The position numbers and the translations under genes were made by a program. Shown one piece after another: positions 42,466 through 51,312 of a stretch of DNA of 64,000 nucleotides. The DNA lies in assembly GCA_027490225.1 (NCBI GenBank), contig JAIXYK010000059.1, forward strand, positions 1 through 64,000, in the 5' to 3' direction. Source of the stretch: Bacteroidota bacterium. GTDB taxonomy: Bacteria; Bacteroidota; Bacteroidia; M30B66. The notes under the pieces were generated by a model. It did not search any database. It saw only the letters and a program-made list of their open reading frames with translations, and had not been told where the DNA came from. Numbering within the stretch: the first letter of the stretch is position 1; each line of letters opens with the position of its first letter.

Positions 42466-43797
42466 ATGGAAATTCTCATGATTACTGCTCAGTTAATACT
42501 GAGCCTCTCAATTTTAGTTATACTTCACGAATTAGGACATTTTATTCCGGCTAGACTTTTTAAAATACGTGTAGAGAAATTTTACCTTTTTTTCGACCCT
42601 TGGTTTTCTATTTTCAAAATTAAAAAGGGAGAAACAGAATATGGAATCGGTTGGTTGCCTCTGGGCGGTTATGTTAAAATCGCTGGTATGATCGACGAAT
42701 CTATGGATAAAGAGCAAATGAAACAACCTGCTCAGCCATGGGAGTTTCGTGCTAAGCCAGCTTGGCAGCGCCTAATTGTTATGATTGGTGGTGTAACCGT
42801 AAATCTAATTTTGGGAATGTTTATTTATGCAATGGTGCTTTACGTTTGGGGCAAAGAGTTTTTACCCATGAAGAATGTCACCACAGGAATCATGGTTTCT
42901 GATAGTTTAATTTATAATGCAGGATTTAGAAATGGTGACCAGCTTTTAGAAGTAAATGGAATTGTTCCTGAAGACTTCAGAGATGCAAACTTAGCTTTAT
43001 TACTAGAGACTTCTTCATTTGCAAAAGTTAAAAGAAACAACGAAATCATTAATATTCCAATTGCGCCTAATCTTGCTGAAGAAATAATTGAATTAAAACA
43101 ACCTGTTGCTTTTTATGAAGCATTTCCTGCAGTAATTGCAGAAATGCCAGACACATCAGGAGCAAAAAAAGCTGGATTAAAGAAAGATGACCAGATTATA
43201 GCAATAAATCAACAGCCTGTTAATTGGTTTGCAGAACTTTCTGAAACTTTAAAACCATTAAGCGGAAAATCGGCCGATGTTACTGTTTTGCGCGGAACAG
43301 ATTCAGTTACAGTAGTTTGCCAAATATCAAATGAAGGCAAAATTGGTTTTACACCTTATGGACCTGACAAATTCTTTAAAACCGAAATTAAAAGGTATTC
43401 ATTTTTTGGTTCATTTCCTGCCGGTATTGAAGCTGGAGCTGAAACCTTAGGCAATTATGTAAAGCAATTTAAATTGGTGTTTACAAAAGCTGGAGCCAAG
43501 CAAGTAGGTGGTTTTGCTTCCATGGCAAAGCAATTTGATTCTGAATGGGACTGGAAAAAGTTTTGGGGTTTCACAGCTTTTCTTTCTATTGCATTGGCTT
43601 TTATGAATATTCTACCAATTCCAGCATTAGATGGTGGCCACGTTGTATTTCTAATTTATGAAATGATTACAGGAAAACAACCAAACGAAAAATTCCTCGA
43701 AAGGGCGCAATTAGTAGGAATGGTGTTGTTGTTGAGCTTGCTTTTATTTGCAAACGGAAACGATTTGTACAAATGGATTGTTAAGTTAATGGGCTAA
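42466..43797 (+). CDS. rseP: Site-2 protease RseP (RIP metalloprotease)
   Basis: The product is 443 residues, an intramembrane zinc protease. HELGH at 21-25 lies in the first membrane helix and gives two zinc His and the catalytic Glu; the third ligand lies in LDGGH of the third helix (about 390-394). Two PDZ-like regions sit between, near 120-195 and 215-290. In Gram-negatives RseP cuts anti-sigma factors or signal-peptide remnants. The core motifs and length fit well. It is alone with its own strong promoter. The usual partner dxr is not adjacent. Confidence 0.96.
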   Translation: MEILMITAQLILSLSILVILHELGHFIPARLFKIRVEKFYLFFDPWFSIFKIKKGETEYGIGWLPLGGYVKIAGMIDESMDKEQMKQPAQPWEFRAKPAWQRLIVMIGGVTVNLILGMFIYAMVLYVWGKEFLPMKNVTTGIMVSDSLIYNAGFRNGDQLLEVNGIVPEDFRDANLALLLETSSFAKVKRNNEIINIPIAPNLAEEIIELKQPVAFYEAFPAVIAEMPDTSGAKKAGLKKDDQIIAINQQPVNWFAELSETLKPLSGKSADVTVLRGTDSVTVVCQISNEGKIGFTPYGPDKFFKTEIKRYSFFGSFPAGIEAGAETLGNYVKQFKLVFTKAGAKQVGGFASMAKQFDSEWDWKKFWGFTAFLSIALAFMNILPIPALDGGHVVFLIYEMITGKQPNEKFLERAQLVGMVLLLSLLLFANGNDLYKWIVKLMG

Positions 43798-43804
43798 AAT
43801 ATTA

Positions 43805-44383
43805 TTAGCGCATTTCCCAAGTAACAATTAAATTTTCCCAAGCCAAGGAAATTTTCCCAGTTCCATTTTCAGCAACTACTTTGTAAGTTAATCGCTCAGT
43901 TGTTGTTGCTAATTTTTCTGGAGTTGCTTTAATACGCAAAGCATCTTTGCTTTCATCATATTTATAAGAACCCCATTGGTCAGGAACTGAGTTAAAAATA
44001 ATGGTCCACTCTTTTTCGCTAGGAATAGTAAACAAAGCGTATTTTCCGGCCTTCAAAGCCTGCCCACCTACTTTTGTATCTCGGCTTACTTCAATTGTTG
44101 TAGCTTCATTTGCTCCTGAACGCCAAACCTTATCAAATGGAACTAGCTCTCCCCAAATTTTTCTACCTTTTACTGCAGGAGACCCATAAGCAATGCTAAC
44201 TTTTAAATCGTTAATTGTGCCTTCTGCAATTTGAGGAGGACTTGGTCTGTCATCTTTCTTAGCCATAGAAACAGCACTTTTTTCTTTGGTTTCAGTTTTA
44301 GCAGTTTGTCCTTGAGCAACAGCGCTGATGCAAAATGTTGCTGTTACAAGTAAAATTCGAGTTGATATTAGAGAGATTTTCAT
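43805..44383 (-). CDS. DUF2911 exported protein
   Basis: The product is 192 residues from the chosen ATG (MKISLISTRILL), a signal peptide ending near VAQGQ. The DUF2911 core starts at about residue 45 with RPSPPQIAEGTI and continues IAYGSPAVKGRKIWGELVP, WRSGANEATTIE and AGKYALFTIP. This family is confined mostly to Bacteroidota and has no known activity. The frame runs to 44404, but the TATATTTG promoter at 44402-44409 overlaps it, so the ATG at 44383 is used. It converges with rseP across seven bases. Confidence 0.9.
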   Translation of the reverse strand: MKISLISTRILLVTATFCISAVAQGQTAKTETKEKSAVSMAKKDDRPSPPQIAEGTINDLKVSIAYGSPAVKGRKIWGELVPFDKVWRSGANEATTIEVSRDTKVGGQALKAGKYALFTIPSEKEWTIIFNSVPDQWGSYKYDESKDALRIKATPEKLATTTERLTYKVVAENGTGKISLAWENLIVTWEMR

Positions 44384-44401
44384 AGTTTTTAAAATGGTTT
44401 T

Positions 44402-44409
44402 CAAATATA
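44402..44409 (-). promoter_or_regulatory. -7 promoter element of the DUF2911 gene (TATATTTG)
   Basis: Minus-strand TATATTTG, 18 bases before the chosen ATG at 44383. Confidence 0.6.
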
Positions 44410-44442
44410 CAATTTAAATTGTTTGAGCAGTTTTAACTTAAT

Positions 44443-46827
44443 TTATTTAGAAGGCTTCAGAATTAACGGATTCCCAGCTTGTTGCAGAATTTGCTTTTTA
44501 TCCATTAATTGCATTCTAAATCCATTGGTATTGTAAAGTTCAGATTGGTCGCTATAATGTGGTGCCATAAAATAGCCACTTTGTCCTGTAGGTAAAATGC
44601 TATAACTATGTTCAATATCAGCAAAGTCGATAATTCTTCGCATCGCCGGACCAAATTTAACCACGTTGTTTCCAGAAGAGTCAAGATTAAATCCTGTATT
44701 GTTAATTACTTCATTGCCACCATTAATTTCAAAAGGACCAACGTTAAAAAAGTAATTAAACGGCTTTCTTCTTCCAATAGGGTGCACATGCTCAACGGTA
44801 TGCACTTTTTTCCATTTCCAATTTATCTCTTCTTTTCCAAATTGACTTTTCAATTCAGCTTTCATGTTAAACCATGCTTCTTTTACAATAACTGCTCTTA
44901 TTTCTTCTTTGTCTGTATGCACATTATTCCACCATACAGAAGAATACTTGCTTATTAGTCCTGGATAAGAAGTCTTCATAAAGTGGGTATTCATGTAGTT
45001 ATTAAAAAGCGTAGTTCCCAGCTCGTCTTCCATTGCACCTTTTAATATGTAATAAATCCAACGGTAATATATTACAGCGCCAATAGATTCTAGTCCATGC
45101 TCTCCTTCCCAGCTAGATAATCTATTTGCAGTTTCTGTTTTTAATTCAGAGGCTTCAATCGTTCCTAAAATTTGCAACAATCGCTTTGAGAAGTTTTCAT
45201 AAGTGCTGCTTTTGCTGTTTGTAATGAGTTTTTTCATCTCATCTACATTCCAATCATTTTTTGATTCTAAATTGTTAACTATTTCAACTGCTCTGTTTTC
45301 TGGCACATAATACCCTGGATATAAGAATCCAAGTGAAACGCTATCAGGTTGTCCATTTGCAGAATATACAAAACCCGATGCTGGATTTTCAGCATGAGGA
45401 TTTGATTCAAAAGGATACCAGCCTAAATGCTCATCTTGTCCATTTGCACCGTTTAAGAATCGCTTCGATTGCATGCCTTCTCTTCTTTTTACAAGCTTAG
45501 CACTTGCCCACCAAGCAATATTTCCATTATTATCACCATACATTACATTCAAACCAGGCGCGTCAACCATACTGGCTCCTAATTTTGCATCTGCCATACT
45601 TTTTGCATGGTTCATTGTATAGGTTGCTTCTAAATTTCTTGATGGAAATTTTAAGTATGACCACCAAATAGCAACATTTTGTTTTGTTTTTGGGAATGTT
45701 TCAAAAACACTATTGATTATGGGACCATGTGGAGATTCTGCCACTTTTAACTGAACCGAAATGGAATCTTTTACCTTTATTTCTTCATTTCTAAAAGTTA
45801 GAGGAGTCCAATTATTGTTATATTTTACATTGTCTCCTTCTCTTTCTTCGTAATAGAAATCCGCATCATCATTTTCAAACATTGTTAGACCATTTGCACA
45901 AAAATCATTGTGCCCCGTAAGCGCAAAAGGAAAACCTGCTAAGAAATTACCATAAAATCTAAATCCAGGATATTCTATATGTGCCTCATACCAAACAGAA
46001 GGCTGTGCATAGCCCATATGGGTGTCATTACAAAATAGCGTTTTTTTATTTTTTGTTTTGTTTGGCGCCAATACCCACGAATTTGAGCCTATCCAAGGAG
46101 AAACAGGGTATTTGTCTAAAATTAAATTTACTTCTTTAGAGAAATTTGCATTTTGTGCAATAACTGCAGCGTCTGTTTTATTTAAAATGCTTCCTTTTGG
46201 CCAACCTAAATTTAAATCTTCCATGTATTTAGCGCCAACCTTTTGTGTCATCGCTTCTATCATAGGGTCATGCCTGAAACCTTCTGCAAATCCTAACGAC
46301 ATATAACCAGAAATTAGGAAAATATCTTCTAACTTAAATGTCTCTTTTGGAATCCCTATTAAAGTAAATTCAATAGGCATTTTCCCATTTTCTATAAATA
46401 AATTAACTCCTTTTACATAAGCCAAAGCACTTTTTACAATTTCTGGTTTCCCATTTTTCAGGAATTCTTTGGCCGACCATTCAGCATGTTTATTTAGGCC
46501 AATTGTTCTAAAGAATTTATCTGTTTTTAACAAACTATTTCCCAAAACTTCAGACAACCTACCTGCAGCCAATCTTCTTATTAGTTCTAATTGAAAGAAT
46601 CTGTCTTTAGCCACTGTATAACCTAGTGCAGTATATGCATCTGTTTCATTTTGAGCGTATATATGCGGAACCCCAAAAGAATCATAATACACTTCAACAT
46701 TGTTATCTATGCCTTTTAGAGCAACCTCACCATCATATTGTGGTTGAAAAGAATTTAACCAAAACCAAATACCTATGCCTCCGGTAATTAAAATCAGGAT
46801 GAGTGCAATAACTATTTTACGAATCAT
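44443..46827 (-). CDS. Penicillin acylase family N-terminal nucleophile hydrolase
   Basis: The product is 794 residues, the family size. An N-terminal helix (about 4-25) acts as a signal or anchor. The nucleophile is S248 in WIGSNSWVLAP: family enzymes cut themselves just before this Ser to give alpha and beta chains. Later phrases GHNDFCANGLTMFENDDADFY and GRRKPFNYFFNVGPFEINGG fit the beta chain. Members hydrolyse amide bonds of beta-lactams, acyl-homoserine lactones or related compounds; substrate cannot be read here. The TAG of its -7 promoter coincides with the stop codon of the upstream gene. Upstream on the same strand lie two more exported hydrolases. Confidence 0.93.
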   Translation of the reverse strand: MIRKIVIALILILITGGIGIWFWLNSFQPQYDGEVALKGIDNNVEVYYDSFGVPHIYAQNETDAYTALGYTVAKDRFFQLELIRRLAAGRLSEVLGNSLLKTDKFFRTIGLNKHAEWSAKEFLKNGKPEIVKSALAYVKGVNLFIENGKMPIEFTLIGIPKETFKLEDIFLISGYMSLGFAEGFRHDPMIEAMTQKVGAKYMEDLNLGWPKGSILNKTDAAVIAQNANFSKEVNLILDKYPVSPWIGSNSWVLAPNKTKNKKTLFCNDTHMGYAQPSVWYEAHIEYPGFRFYGNFLAGFPFALTGHNDFCANGLTMFENDDADFYYEEREGDNVKYNNNWTPLTFRNEEIKVKDSISVQLKVAESPHGPIINSVFETFPKTKQNVAIWWSYLKFPSRNLEATYTMNHAKSMADAKLGASMVDAPGLNVMYGDNNGNIAWWASAKLVKRREGMQSKRFLNGANGQDEHLGWYPFESNPHAENPASGFVYSANGQPDSVSLGFLYPGYYVPENRAVEIVNNLESKNDWNVDEMKKLITNSKSSTYENFSKRLLQILGTIEASELKTETANRLSSWEGEHGLESIGAVIYYRWIYYILKGAMEDELGTTLFNNYMNTHFMKTSYPGLISKYSSVWWNNVHTDKEEIRAVIVKEAWFNMKAELKSQFGKEEINWKWKKVHTVEHVHPIGRRKPFNYFFNVGPFEINGGNEVINNTGFNLDSSGNNVVKFGPAMRRIIDFADIEHSYSILPTGQSGYFMAPHYSDQSELYNTNGFRMQLMDKKQILQQAGNPLILKPSK

Positions 46828-46870
46828 AATTTATTAAAAGAAAGGTGAAATTTACACAATCATTTCGTTG

Positions 46871-46878
46871 CAAAACTA
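46871..46878 (-). promoter_or_regulatory. -7 promoter element of the acylase gene overlapping a stop codon (TAGTTTTG)
   Basis: Minus-strand TAGTTTTGC; its TAG (46876-46878) is the stop codon of the serine hydrolase gene. It lies 43 bases before the acylase ATG. Confidence 0.5.
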
Positions 46879-48036
46879 GTCAACTGATAATGAATCTAAA
46901 TCTCCTTCAATTACTAGAGAATAGAGCGATTGAAGGCTGTTTAAGCTATAATTTACCGTGTTGCTTAGGATAATTATTGAACTATGATCGCTTAAATTTC
47001 TTAAGAAATAAGTTCTGTACCCTCTCCACCAACCAGTGTGATACACAATTTTTTTGTTAGGATTAGATTGATTTATTCTCCATCCATACCCATAATTTCT
47101 CCAACCTTTTAGTTCCGGATTTGCAGGTATATAAGCCTTTTCAATATTCTTTAATGCAACAATTTTTCCACTGTACAGGGCCTGGTCCCAAAGAAATAGG
47201 TCTTCTACTGTTGAGAAAACGTTTTTATCTCCTGTAACTCCGTTAAAACAGTCATTGGGGGCTTTCCATCTTCCGTTTCTTTCATATCCAGTTAAGTTAC
47301 CTGGCTGGATTGCCTTTTCGCATTTGCTATAAATACTGGTATTCTTCATTCCTAAAGGGTCAAAAAATGCCAATTTCATAAAATTGCTAAACCTCATTTT
47401 GGTTATATTTTCAACAATTGCAGATAGTACAGCATATCCAGTATTGCTGTAAGAATGTCTGGTATCGGGTTGAAAGTATAAATCTGGTGCATGTTTTTCA
47501 AGAAGCTTCATCATTTTTTGATTGCTCAATGGTTTTTCTTTATCGGGCCAAATTGGATCAACAAACCAGCGATAATCAGGCAAACCCGAACGATGAGCCA
47601 ATAAATCCTGAATCTTTATATTTTTATAAGGAAACTTAGGGTAAAATCTTGTAACCAAATCAGAGAATTCAAGCAGCCCCTTTTCTTCTAATAATATGAT
47701 AGCTGCAGATGTAAACTGCTTACTAACAGAAGCAAGTTGGTAAATACTACTAGTAGTTAAAGTGTCTTTGCTCTCTAAATTCGCATAACCAAAAGCTCCC
47801 TTGTAAATTATTTGGTCGTTTACAGAGATTAATACTGAGCCATTAAAACCAAAATTCTTTCTAAGTTTTAAAAATGTAGTTTCAAACGCAGGAATATTTT
47901 TACGGGCTTTTATCTTATCATATAAATAATTTAATTGCTTAGAAATAATTTCTTTATTTAAAAATATCTCAGCTTCATCACTAAAACAATTTAATGATGA
48001 AATAATAAATAAAAACGAAATTATTCGGCTTCTCAC
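46876..48036 (-). CDS. Serine hydrolase, beta-lactamase/PBP4-like fold
   Basis: The product is 386 residues with an N-terminal signal peptide (about 1-19). The class C penicillin-binding fold motifs are complete: S103-x-x-K106 in ASVSKQF, Y196-S-N198 in HSYSNTG, and H333-T-G335 in VYHTGWW, the KTG position. Proteins of this fold are beta-lactamases, D,D-peptidases or esterases; most such Bacteroidota proteins are esterase- or peptidase-like and not proven resistance factors. The gap of about 105 bases to the DUF3089 gene has no terminator or clear promoter. Confidence 0.92.
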   Translation of the reverse strand: MRSRIISFLFIISSLNCFSDEAEIFLNKEIISKQLNYLYDKIKARKNIPAFETTFLKLRKNFGFNGSVLISVNDQIIYKGAFGYANLESKDTLTTSSIYQLASVSKQFTSAAIILLEEKGLLEFSDLVTRFYPKFPYKNIKIQDLLAHRSGLPDYRWFVDPIWPDKEKPLSNQKMMKLLEKHAPDLYFQPDTRHSYSNTGYAVLSAIVENITKMRFSNFMKLAFFDPLGMKNTSIYSKCEKAIQPGNLTGYERNGRWKAPNDCFNGVTGDKNVFSTVEDLFLWDQALYSGKIVALKNIEKAYIPANPELKGWRNYGYGWRINQSNPNKKIVYHTGWWRGYRTYFLRNLSDHSSIIILSNTVNYSLNSLQSLYSLVIEGDLDSLSVD

Positions 48037-48141
48037 AATTATCCTTTATAAAGCAGAAAAATAATTGTTAAATTACTCGATTGGGTAGCTTTAATACTTA
48101 AGTTTTAAGTAAATAAATGTTAATAAATGTAATAATGAAAA

Positions 48142-49224
48142 TTATTTTTTTGATAACAAATAATTGTTGACTTGGTCATTTACATTTTTCCTAATATTAA
48201 ACCAGAATAAATTATAATCAGCCACATGATAATTTTTTAAATTAATAAAAATTCTTCCTGTAACCCTTGGTTCATTTATCCAAAGTATACCATCATTTAC
48301 TTTAGCATTATTTATTTTCTTTACCACTTTATTATATTTCCAGGTAATACCACCTAAATTATTTTCTCTTCCAACTACCTTATTGTCAGTGGTCCAGCTT
48401 AAAGGATTTACGCATTGTGCATTTTTAAATCCAGCACTTTCATAATTTGGAGGAAAATAATTTACGGCATAAGTGCACCACGAATTAAAGCAATACGTAG
48501 CACCCGGATTGTTGCAAATTTTAATTTCTTTAAAATAATTTTCAGGCACAGGCATACCAATTAAATATGCAGTAACAAATTGTTTAATTAAATCAGTTCC
48601 TTCTATTTCTTCTTTAATTAATTTTCCTGCATGTTGTGTTCCTTGGCTATGTCCCGCAATTATAAAAGGTCGGCCTTGGTTATAATTTTTTAAATAATAA
48701 TAAAATGCAGCTTTACAATCTTCATAAGCTAATTGCAAAGCAGCTGCCCCACTTTTTTTATCTTGTGTAAAAAACGAAGAAATATGCGCCTGGCGGTAAC
48801 GTGGAGCATATATTCTGCAAGAACCGTTAAAAACAGTTGCTTGATTTAATATCGAGCTCTCATCCACACTTTTATTCATCTTTATATCATTAATATCTGC
48901 ATTCCATTTAAATTCATTTTCAGGAACATCAAGAAACAAAGTAGGATGTATAAAAAAAACATCAACAGCCGCTGTTGCTTGTTCATCTTTAACAGATTTG
49001 TTAGGTACAGTATCTGCCATGTCTTTTGTATTTGGCAAAGCACACCAGCTTTTTTCTAAAGAATAATCAGGATTGGGTGGTTTTGGCGATTGCTCAAAAC
49101 CATTTTCTAAAATCGGAGGCACATAATTATTCTTCGTAAATCTACTTTTGCATCCCTCAGCCGAAAGCAAAACAAGCAGAATTAATATTATTTTTTTCAC
49201 ATTAATCGGGTATTTAAAATCCAC
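48142..49224 (-). CDS. DUF3089 alpha/beta-hydrolase-like lipoprotein
   Basis: The product is 360 residues. The N-terminal hydrophobic stretch VKKIILILLVLLSAEGC (9-25) looks like a lipoprotein signal with C25, though Glu at -2 is unusual, so a plain signal or anchor is possible. DUF3089 marks are DVFFIHPTLF near 88-98, the nucleophile elbow GHSQG with S193, and the RPFIIAGHSQGT context. The fold is a lipase/esterase type and activity is unproven. It is the first of three exported hydrolase genes. The dcw operon ends upstream, with a hairpin between. Confidence 0.88.
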   Translation of the reverse strand: MDFKYPINVKKIILILLVLLSAEGCKSRFTKNNYVPPILENGFEQSPKPPNPDYSLEKSWCALPNTKDMADTVPNKSVKDEQATAAVDVFFIHPTLFLDVPENEFKWNADINDIKMNKSVDESSILNQATVFNGSCRIYAPRYRQAHISSFFTQDKKSGAAALQLAYEDCKAAFYYYLKNYNQGRPFIIAGHSQGTQHAGKLIKEEIEGTDLIKQFVTAYLIGMPVPENYFKEIKICNNPGATYCFNSWCTYAVNYFPPNYESAGFKNAQCVNPLSWTTDNKVVGRENNLGGITWKYNKVVKKINNAKVNDGILWINEPRVTGRIFINLKNYHVADYNLFWFNIRKNVNDQVNNYLLSKK

Positions 49225-49256
49225 CTAAAATTAGTTTAAAAAGCGTGTAAAATGAC

Positions 49257-49280
49257 AAAGTCCCATTTTATTGGGACTTT
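49257..49280 (-). terminator. Hairpin terminator after the dcw cluster
   Basis: AAAGTCCCA pairs with TGGGACTTT around TTTTAT, beyond the yqeY stop on the minus strand. The T-run is short and broken, so termination may be partial. Confidence 0.65.
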
Positions 49281-49311
49281 ATCATTCATTTAACAACAAC
49301 CATTCATCTCA

Positions 49312-49761
49312 CTAACCCAACAGCGTTTTAACAAGTTGCGAGATTATTTTACCATCTGCTTTTCCGGCAAGTCTTTGGGTAGCCAATCCCATTACTTTGC
49401 CCATTTCTTTTGCAGATGTTGCACCTGTTTCATTAATTATTTTATTTAATTCAATTTTAATTTCTTCTTCTGATAATTGTTGAGGAAGATATTTTTCTAT
49501 TACAGATGATTGAAACAACTCAACATCTGCCATATCCTGACGAGCCTGAGAAACATAAATTTCTGCAGCATCTTTTCTTTGCTTTACTAATTTTTGGAGC
49601 AATTTATTTTCTTCTGCTTCATTAATTTCTGCGGCAACTCCACCAGCAGTTTTTGCCAGTAAAACAGCAGATTTTATAGCGCGTAATGCTTCTAATTTAT
49701 CTTTCTCTTTCGCTAACATTGCTGTTTTTATATCAGCATTAATTTTTTCTTCTAAGCTCAT
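49312..49761 (-). CDS. GatB/YqeY domain protein
   Basis: The product is 149 residues, the full YqeY length. The N-terminal helical bundle (MSLEEKINADIKTAMLAKEKDKLEALRAIKS) and the C-terminal tail (SAKEMGKVMGLATQRLAGKADG) fit. The C-terminal part is homologous to the tail of GatB, the amidotransferase that corrects mischarged tRNA, but YqeY itself has no settled role. It starts 18 bases after the ftsZ stop and is the last gene of the dcw operon. Confidence 0.94.
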   Translation of the reverse strand: MSLEEKINADIKTAMLAKEKDKLEALRAIKSAVLLAKTAGGVAAEINEAEENKLLQKLVKQRKDAAEIYVSQARQDMADVELFQSSVIEKYLPQQLSEEEIKIELNKIINETGATSAKEMGKVMGLATQRLAGKADGKIISQLVKTLLG

Positions 49762-49779
49762 TTTATTTTATTCTAAATA

Positions 49780-51270
49780 TTAATCAACATTATCATGCAA
49801 AAATGAATTGTTCGGACGGAAGGTTAATTTCTTATCGTCTGGATTTTCATTTAATGTATAACGAGAAACATTGTTGTCTGAAGAATAATTCACGCTTTCT
49901 AATTTAACATTTCTTCTTCTAAAAGCTGGAATACTTTCTAATTCAGAAATTGATGAAGGCGATTTAATTTTTGTACTTAACAATTTTAGATTCTCCAAAC
50001 GTTCTTTTGATCTTCTTACTTGCTCATCTTCATCTGTTTTGAAATCAAATTCTTTGGGCTGAGAAGCAGTTTCAGAATTTGTAATAACAGTAAATTGTAA
50101 TTCAGGTCTGCTATCTACATCTTTAATTAGCACATCGGTATCATTATTATTATCTATAGTTGTAGACTTGGTAACTTCTTTTTCTGAAAAAGTATTTGTA
50201 ACAGGAGCAATTGGCGTAAAATCTGATTTCTGTGGATGATTTGCAGTAGTTTTTTCCATTTCAATTACCACTCTTGGTGCTTCATCTTGTCCTGTTTCGA
50301 AACCAGTAGCAATTAATGTCACACATACTTTATCTCCTAAAGTTTTGTCTGTTCCTGTTCCGAATATTACGTTTGCATCTGCACCTGCTTCTTCTTGCAC
50401 GAAATCAATAATTTCACCTATTTCATCCATTTGCACTTCTTCATTACCACAAGTAATGTTGATTAGGATATGTTTCGCACCATTAATCTTATTGTCGTTT
50501 AACAATGGTGATGCAAGTGCCAATTCAGCGGCACGCATTGCACGGTTTTCTCCTTCCGCCATTGCTGAACCCATAATAGCTGCTCCTCCATTAGTCATTA
50601 CCGTTTGAACGTCAGCAAAATCTACATTAATGTAACCTGTTACGGTAATAATTTCTGCAATTCCTTTTGCTGCGGTAGTAAGCACATTATCAGCTTGTTC
50701 AAAAGCTGCTTTTAGACTTAAGTTTCCAAAAATTTCTCTTAGTTTATCATTAGAGATTACTAAAAGCGTATCAACTGCACTACGCAATTCATTTAATCCT
50801 TCTTCTGCTTGTGCTCTTCTTTTTGAACCTTCGAATTTGAATGGAATGGTTACGATACCAACAGTTAAAATTCCCATCTCTTTAGCTGCAGTAGCAATAA
50901 CAGGAGCGGCTCCTGTTCCTGTTCCTCCGCCCATTCCTGCAGTTACAAATACCATTTTGGTGTTATTTGCAAGAATCTTTTTTAATTCATCAATATTTTC
51001 AATTGCAGCATTCTTGCCTACTTCAGGAATGGCACCCGCTCCGCGGCCTTCCGTTAAGGTTGAACCTAATTGAATTTTAGTTGGAATGGGGCTAGCATCC
51101 AGCGCTTGTTGATCGGTGTTGCAAATAACAAAGTCTACACCTTTAATTCCTTGACGGAACATGTGGTTTACAGCATTGCTTCCACCTCCTCCAACTCCAA
51201 TTACTTTTATAATTGATTCAGGTTCTTTGGGTAGGTCAAATTTTACATTAATTTCTGTTTTTTCTAACAT
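49780..51270 (-). CDS. ftsZ: Cell division protein FtsZ
   Basis: The product is 496 residues, longer than the usual 350-400. It is the tubulin-like GTPase that builds the Z ring. The GTP loop is GGGTGTG at 114-120, the T7 synergy loop holds NVDFADV at 215-221, and the core ends near 330. A linker of about 110 residues follows. The membrane-protein-binding peptide, IPAFRRRNV at 447-455, is not at the end: 41 more residues follow, finishing SFLHDNVD. This tail seems to recur in Bacteroidota FtsZ; that is from memory. It sits 42 bases after ftsA, with an AAC-rich leader, and yqeY follows 18 bases later. Confidence 0.98.
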   Translation of the reverse strand: MLEKTEINVKFDLPKEPESIIKVIGVGGGGSNAVNHMFRQGIKGVDFVICNTDQQALDASPIPTKIQLGSTLTEGRGAGAIPEVGKNAAIENIDELKKILANNTKMVFVTAGMGGGTGTGAAPVIATAAKEMGILTVGIVTIPFKFEGSKRRAQAEEGLNELRSAVDTLLVISNDKLREIFGNLSLKAAFEQADNVLTTAAKGIAEIITVTGYINVDFADVQTVMTNGGAAIMGSAMAEGENRAMRAAELALASPLLNDNKINGAKHILINITCGNEEVQMDEIGEIIDFVQEEAGADANVIFGTGTDKTLGDKVCVTLIATGFETGQDEAPRVVIEMEKTTANHPQKSDFTPIAPVTNTFSEKEVTKSTTIDNNNDTDVLIKDVDSRPELQFTVITNSETASQPKEFDFKTDEDEQVRRSKERLENLKLLSTKIKSPSSISELESIPAFRRRNVKLESVNYSSDNNVSRYTLNENPDDKKLTFRPNNSFLHDNVD

Positions 51271-51312
51271 GGCTAAATTGTTTATTGTGGTTGTTGTGGT
51301 TGTTGTTTTCTT
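51271..51312 (-). promoter_or_regulatory. AAC/CAC-repeat leader before ftsZ
   Basis: The 42-base gap between ftsA and ftsZ reads on the minus strand AAACAACAACCACAACAACC, then ACAATAAACAATTTAGCC before the ATG. It is the largest gap between genes inside the cluster's core. There is no Shine-Dalgarno sequence. Such C/A-repeat leaders are unstructured and may help ribosomes load; that role here is inference. Confidence 0.45.

Noticed and set aside
46876-48036. Serine hydrolase as an acquired beta-lactam resistance gene
   Set aside because: The SxxK/YSN/HTG set is shared by esterases and peptidases; no mobile element is next to it and base composition is like that of its neighbours.
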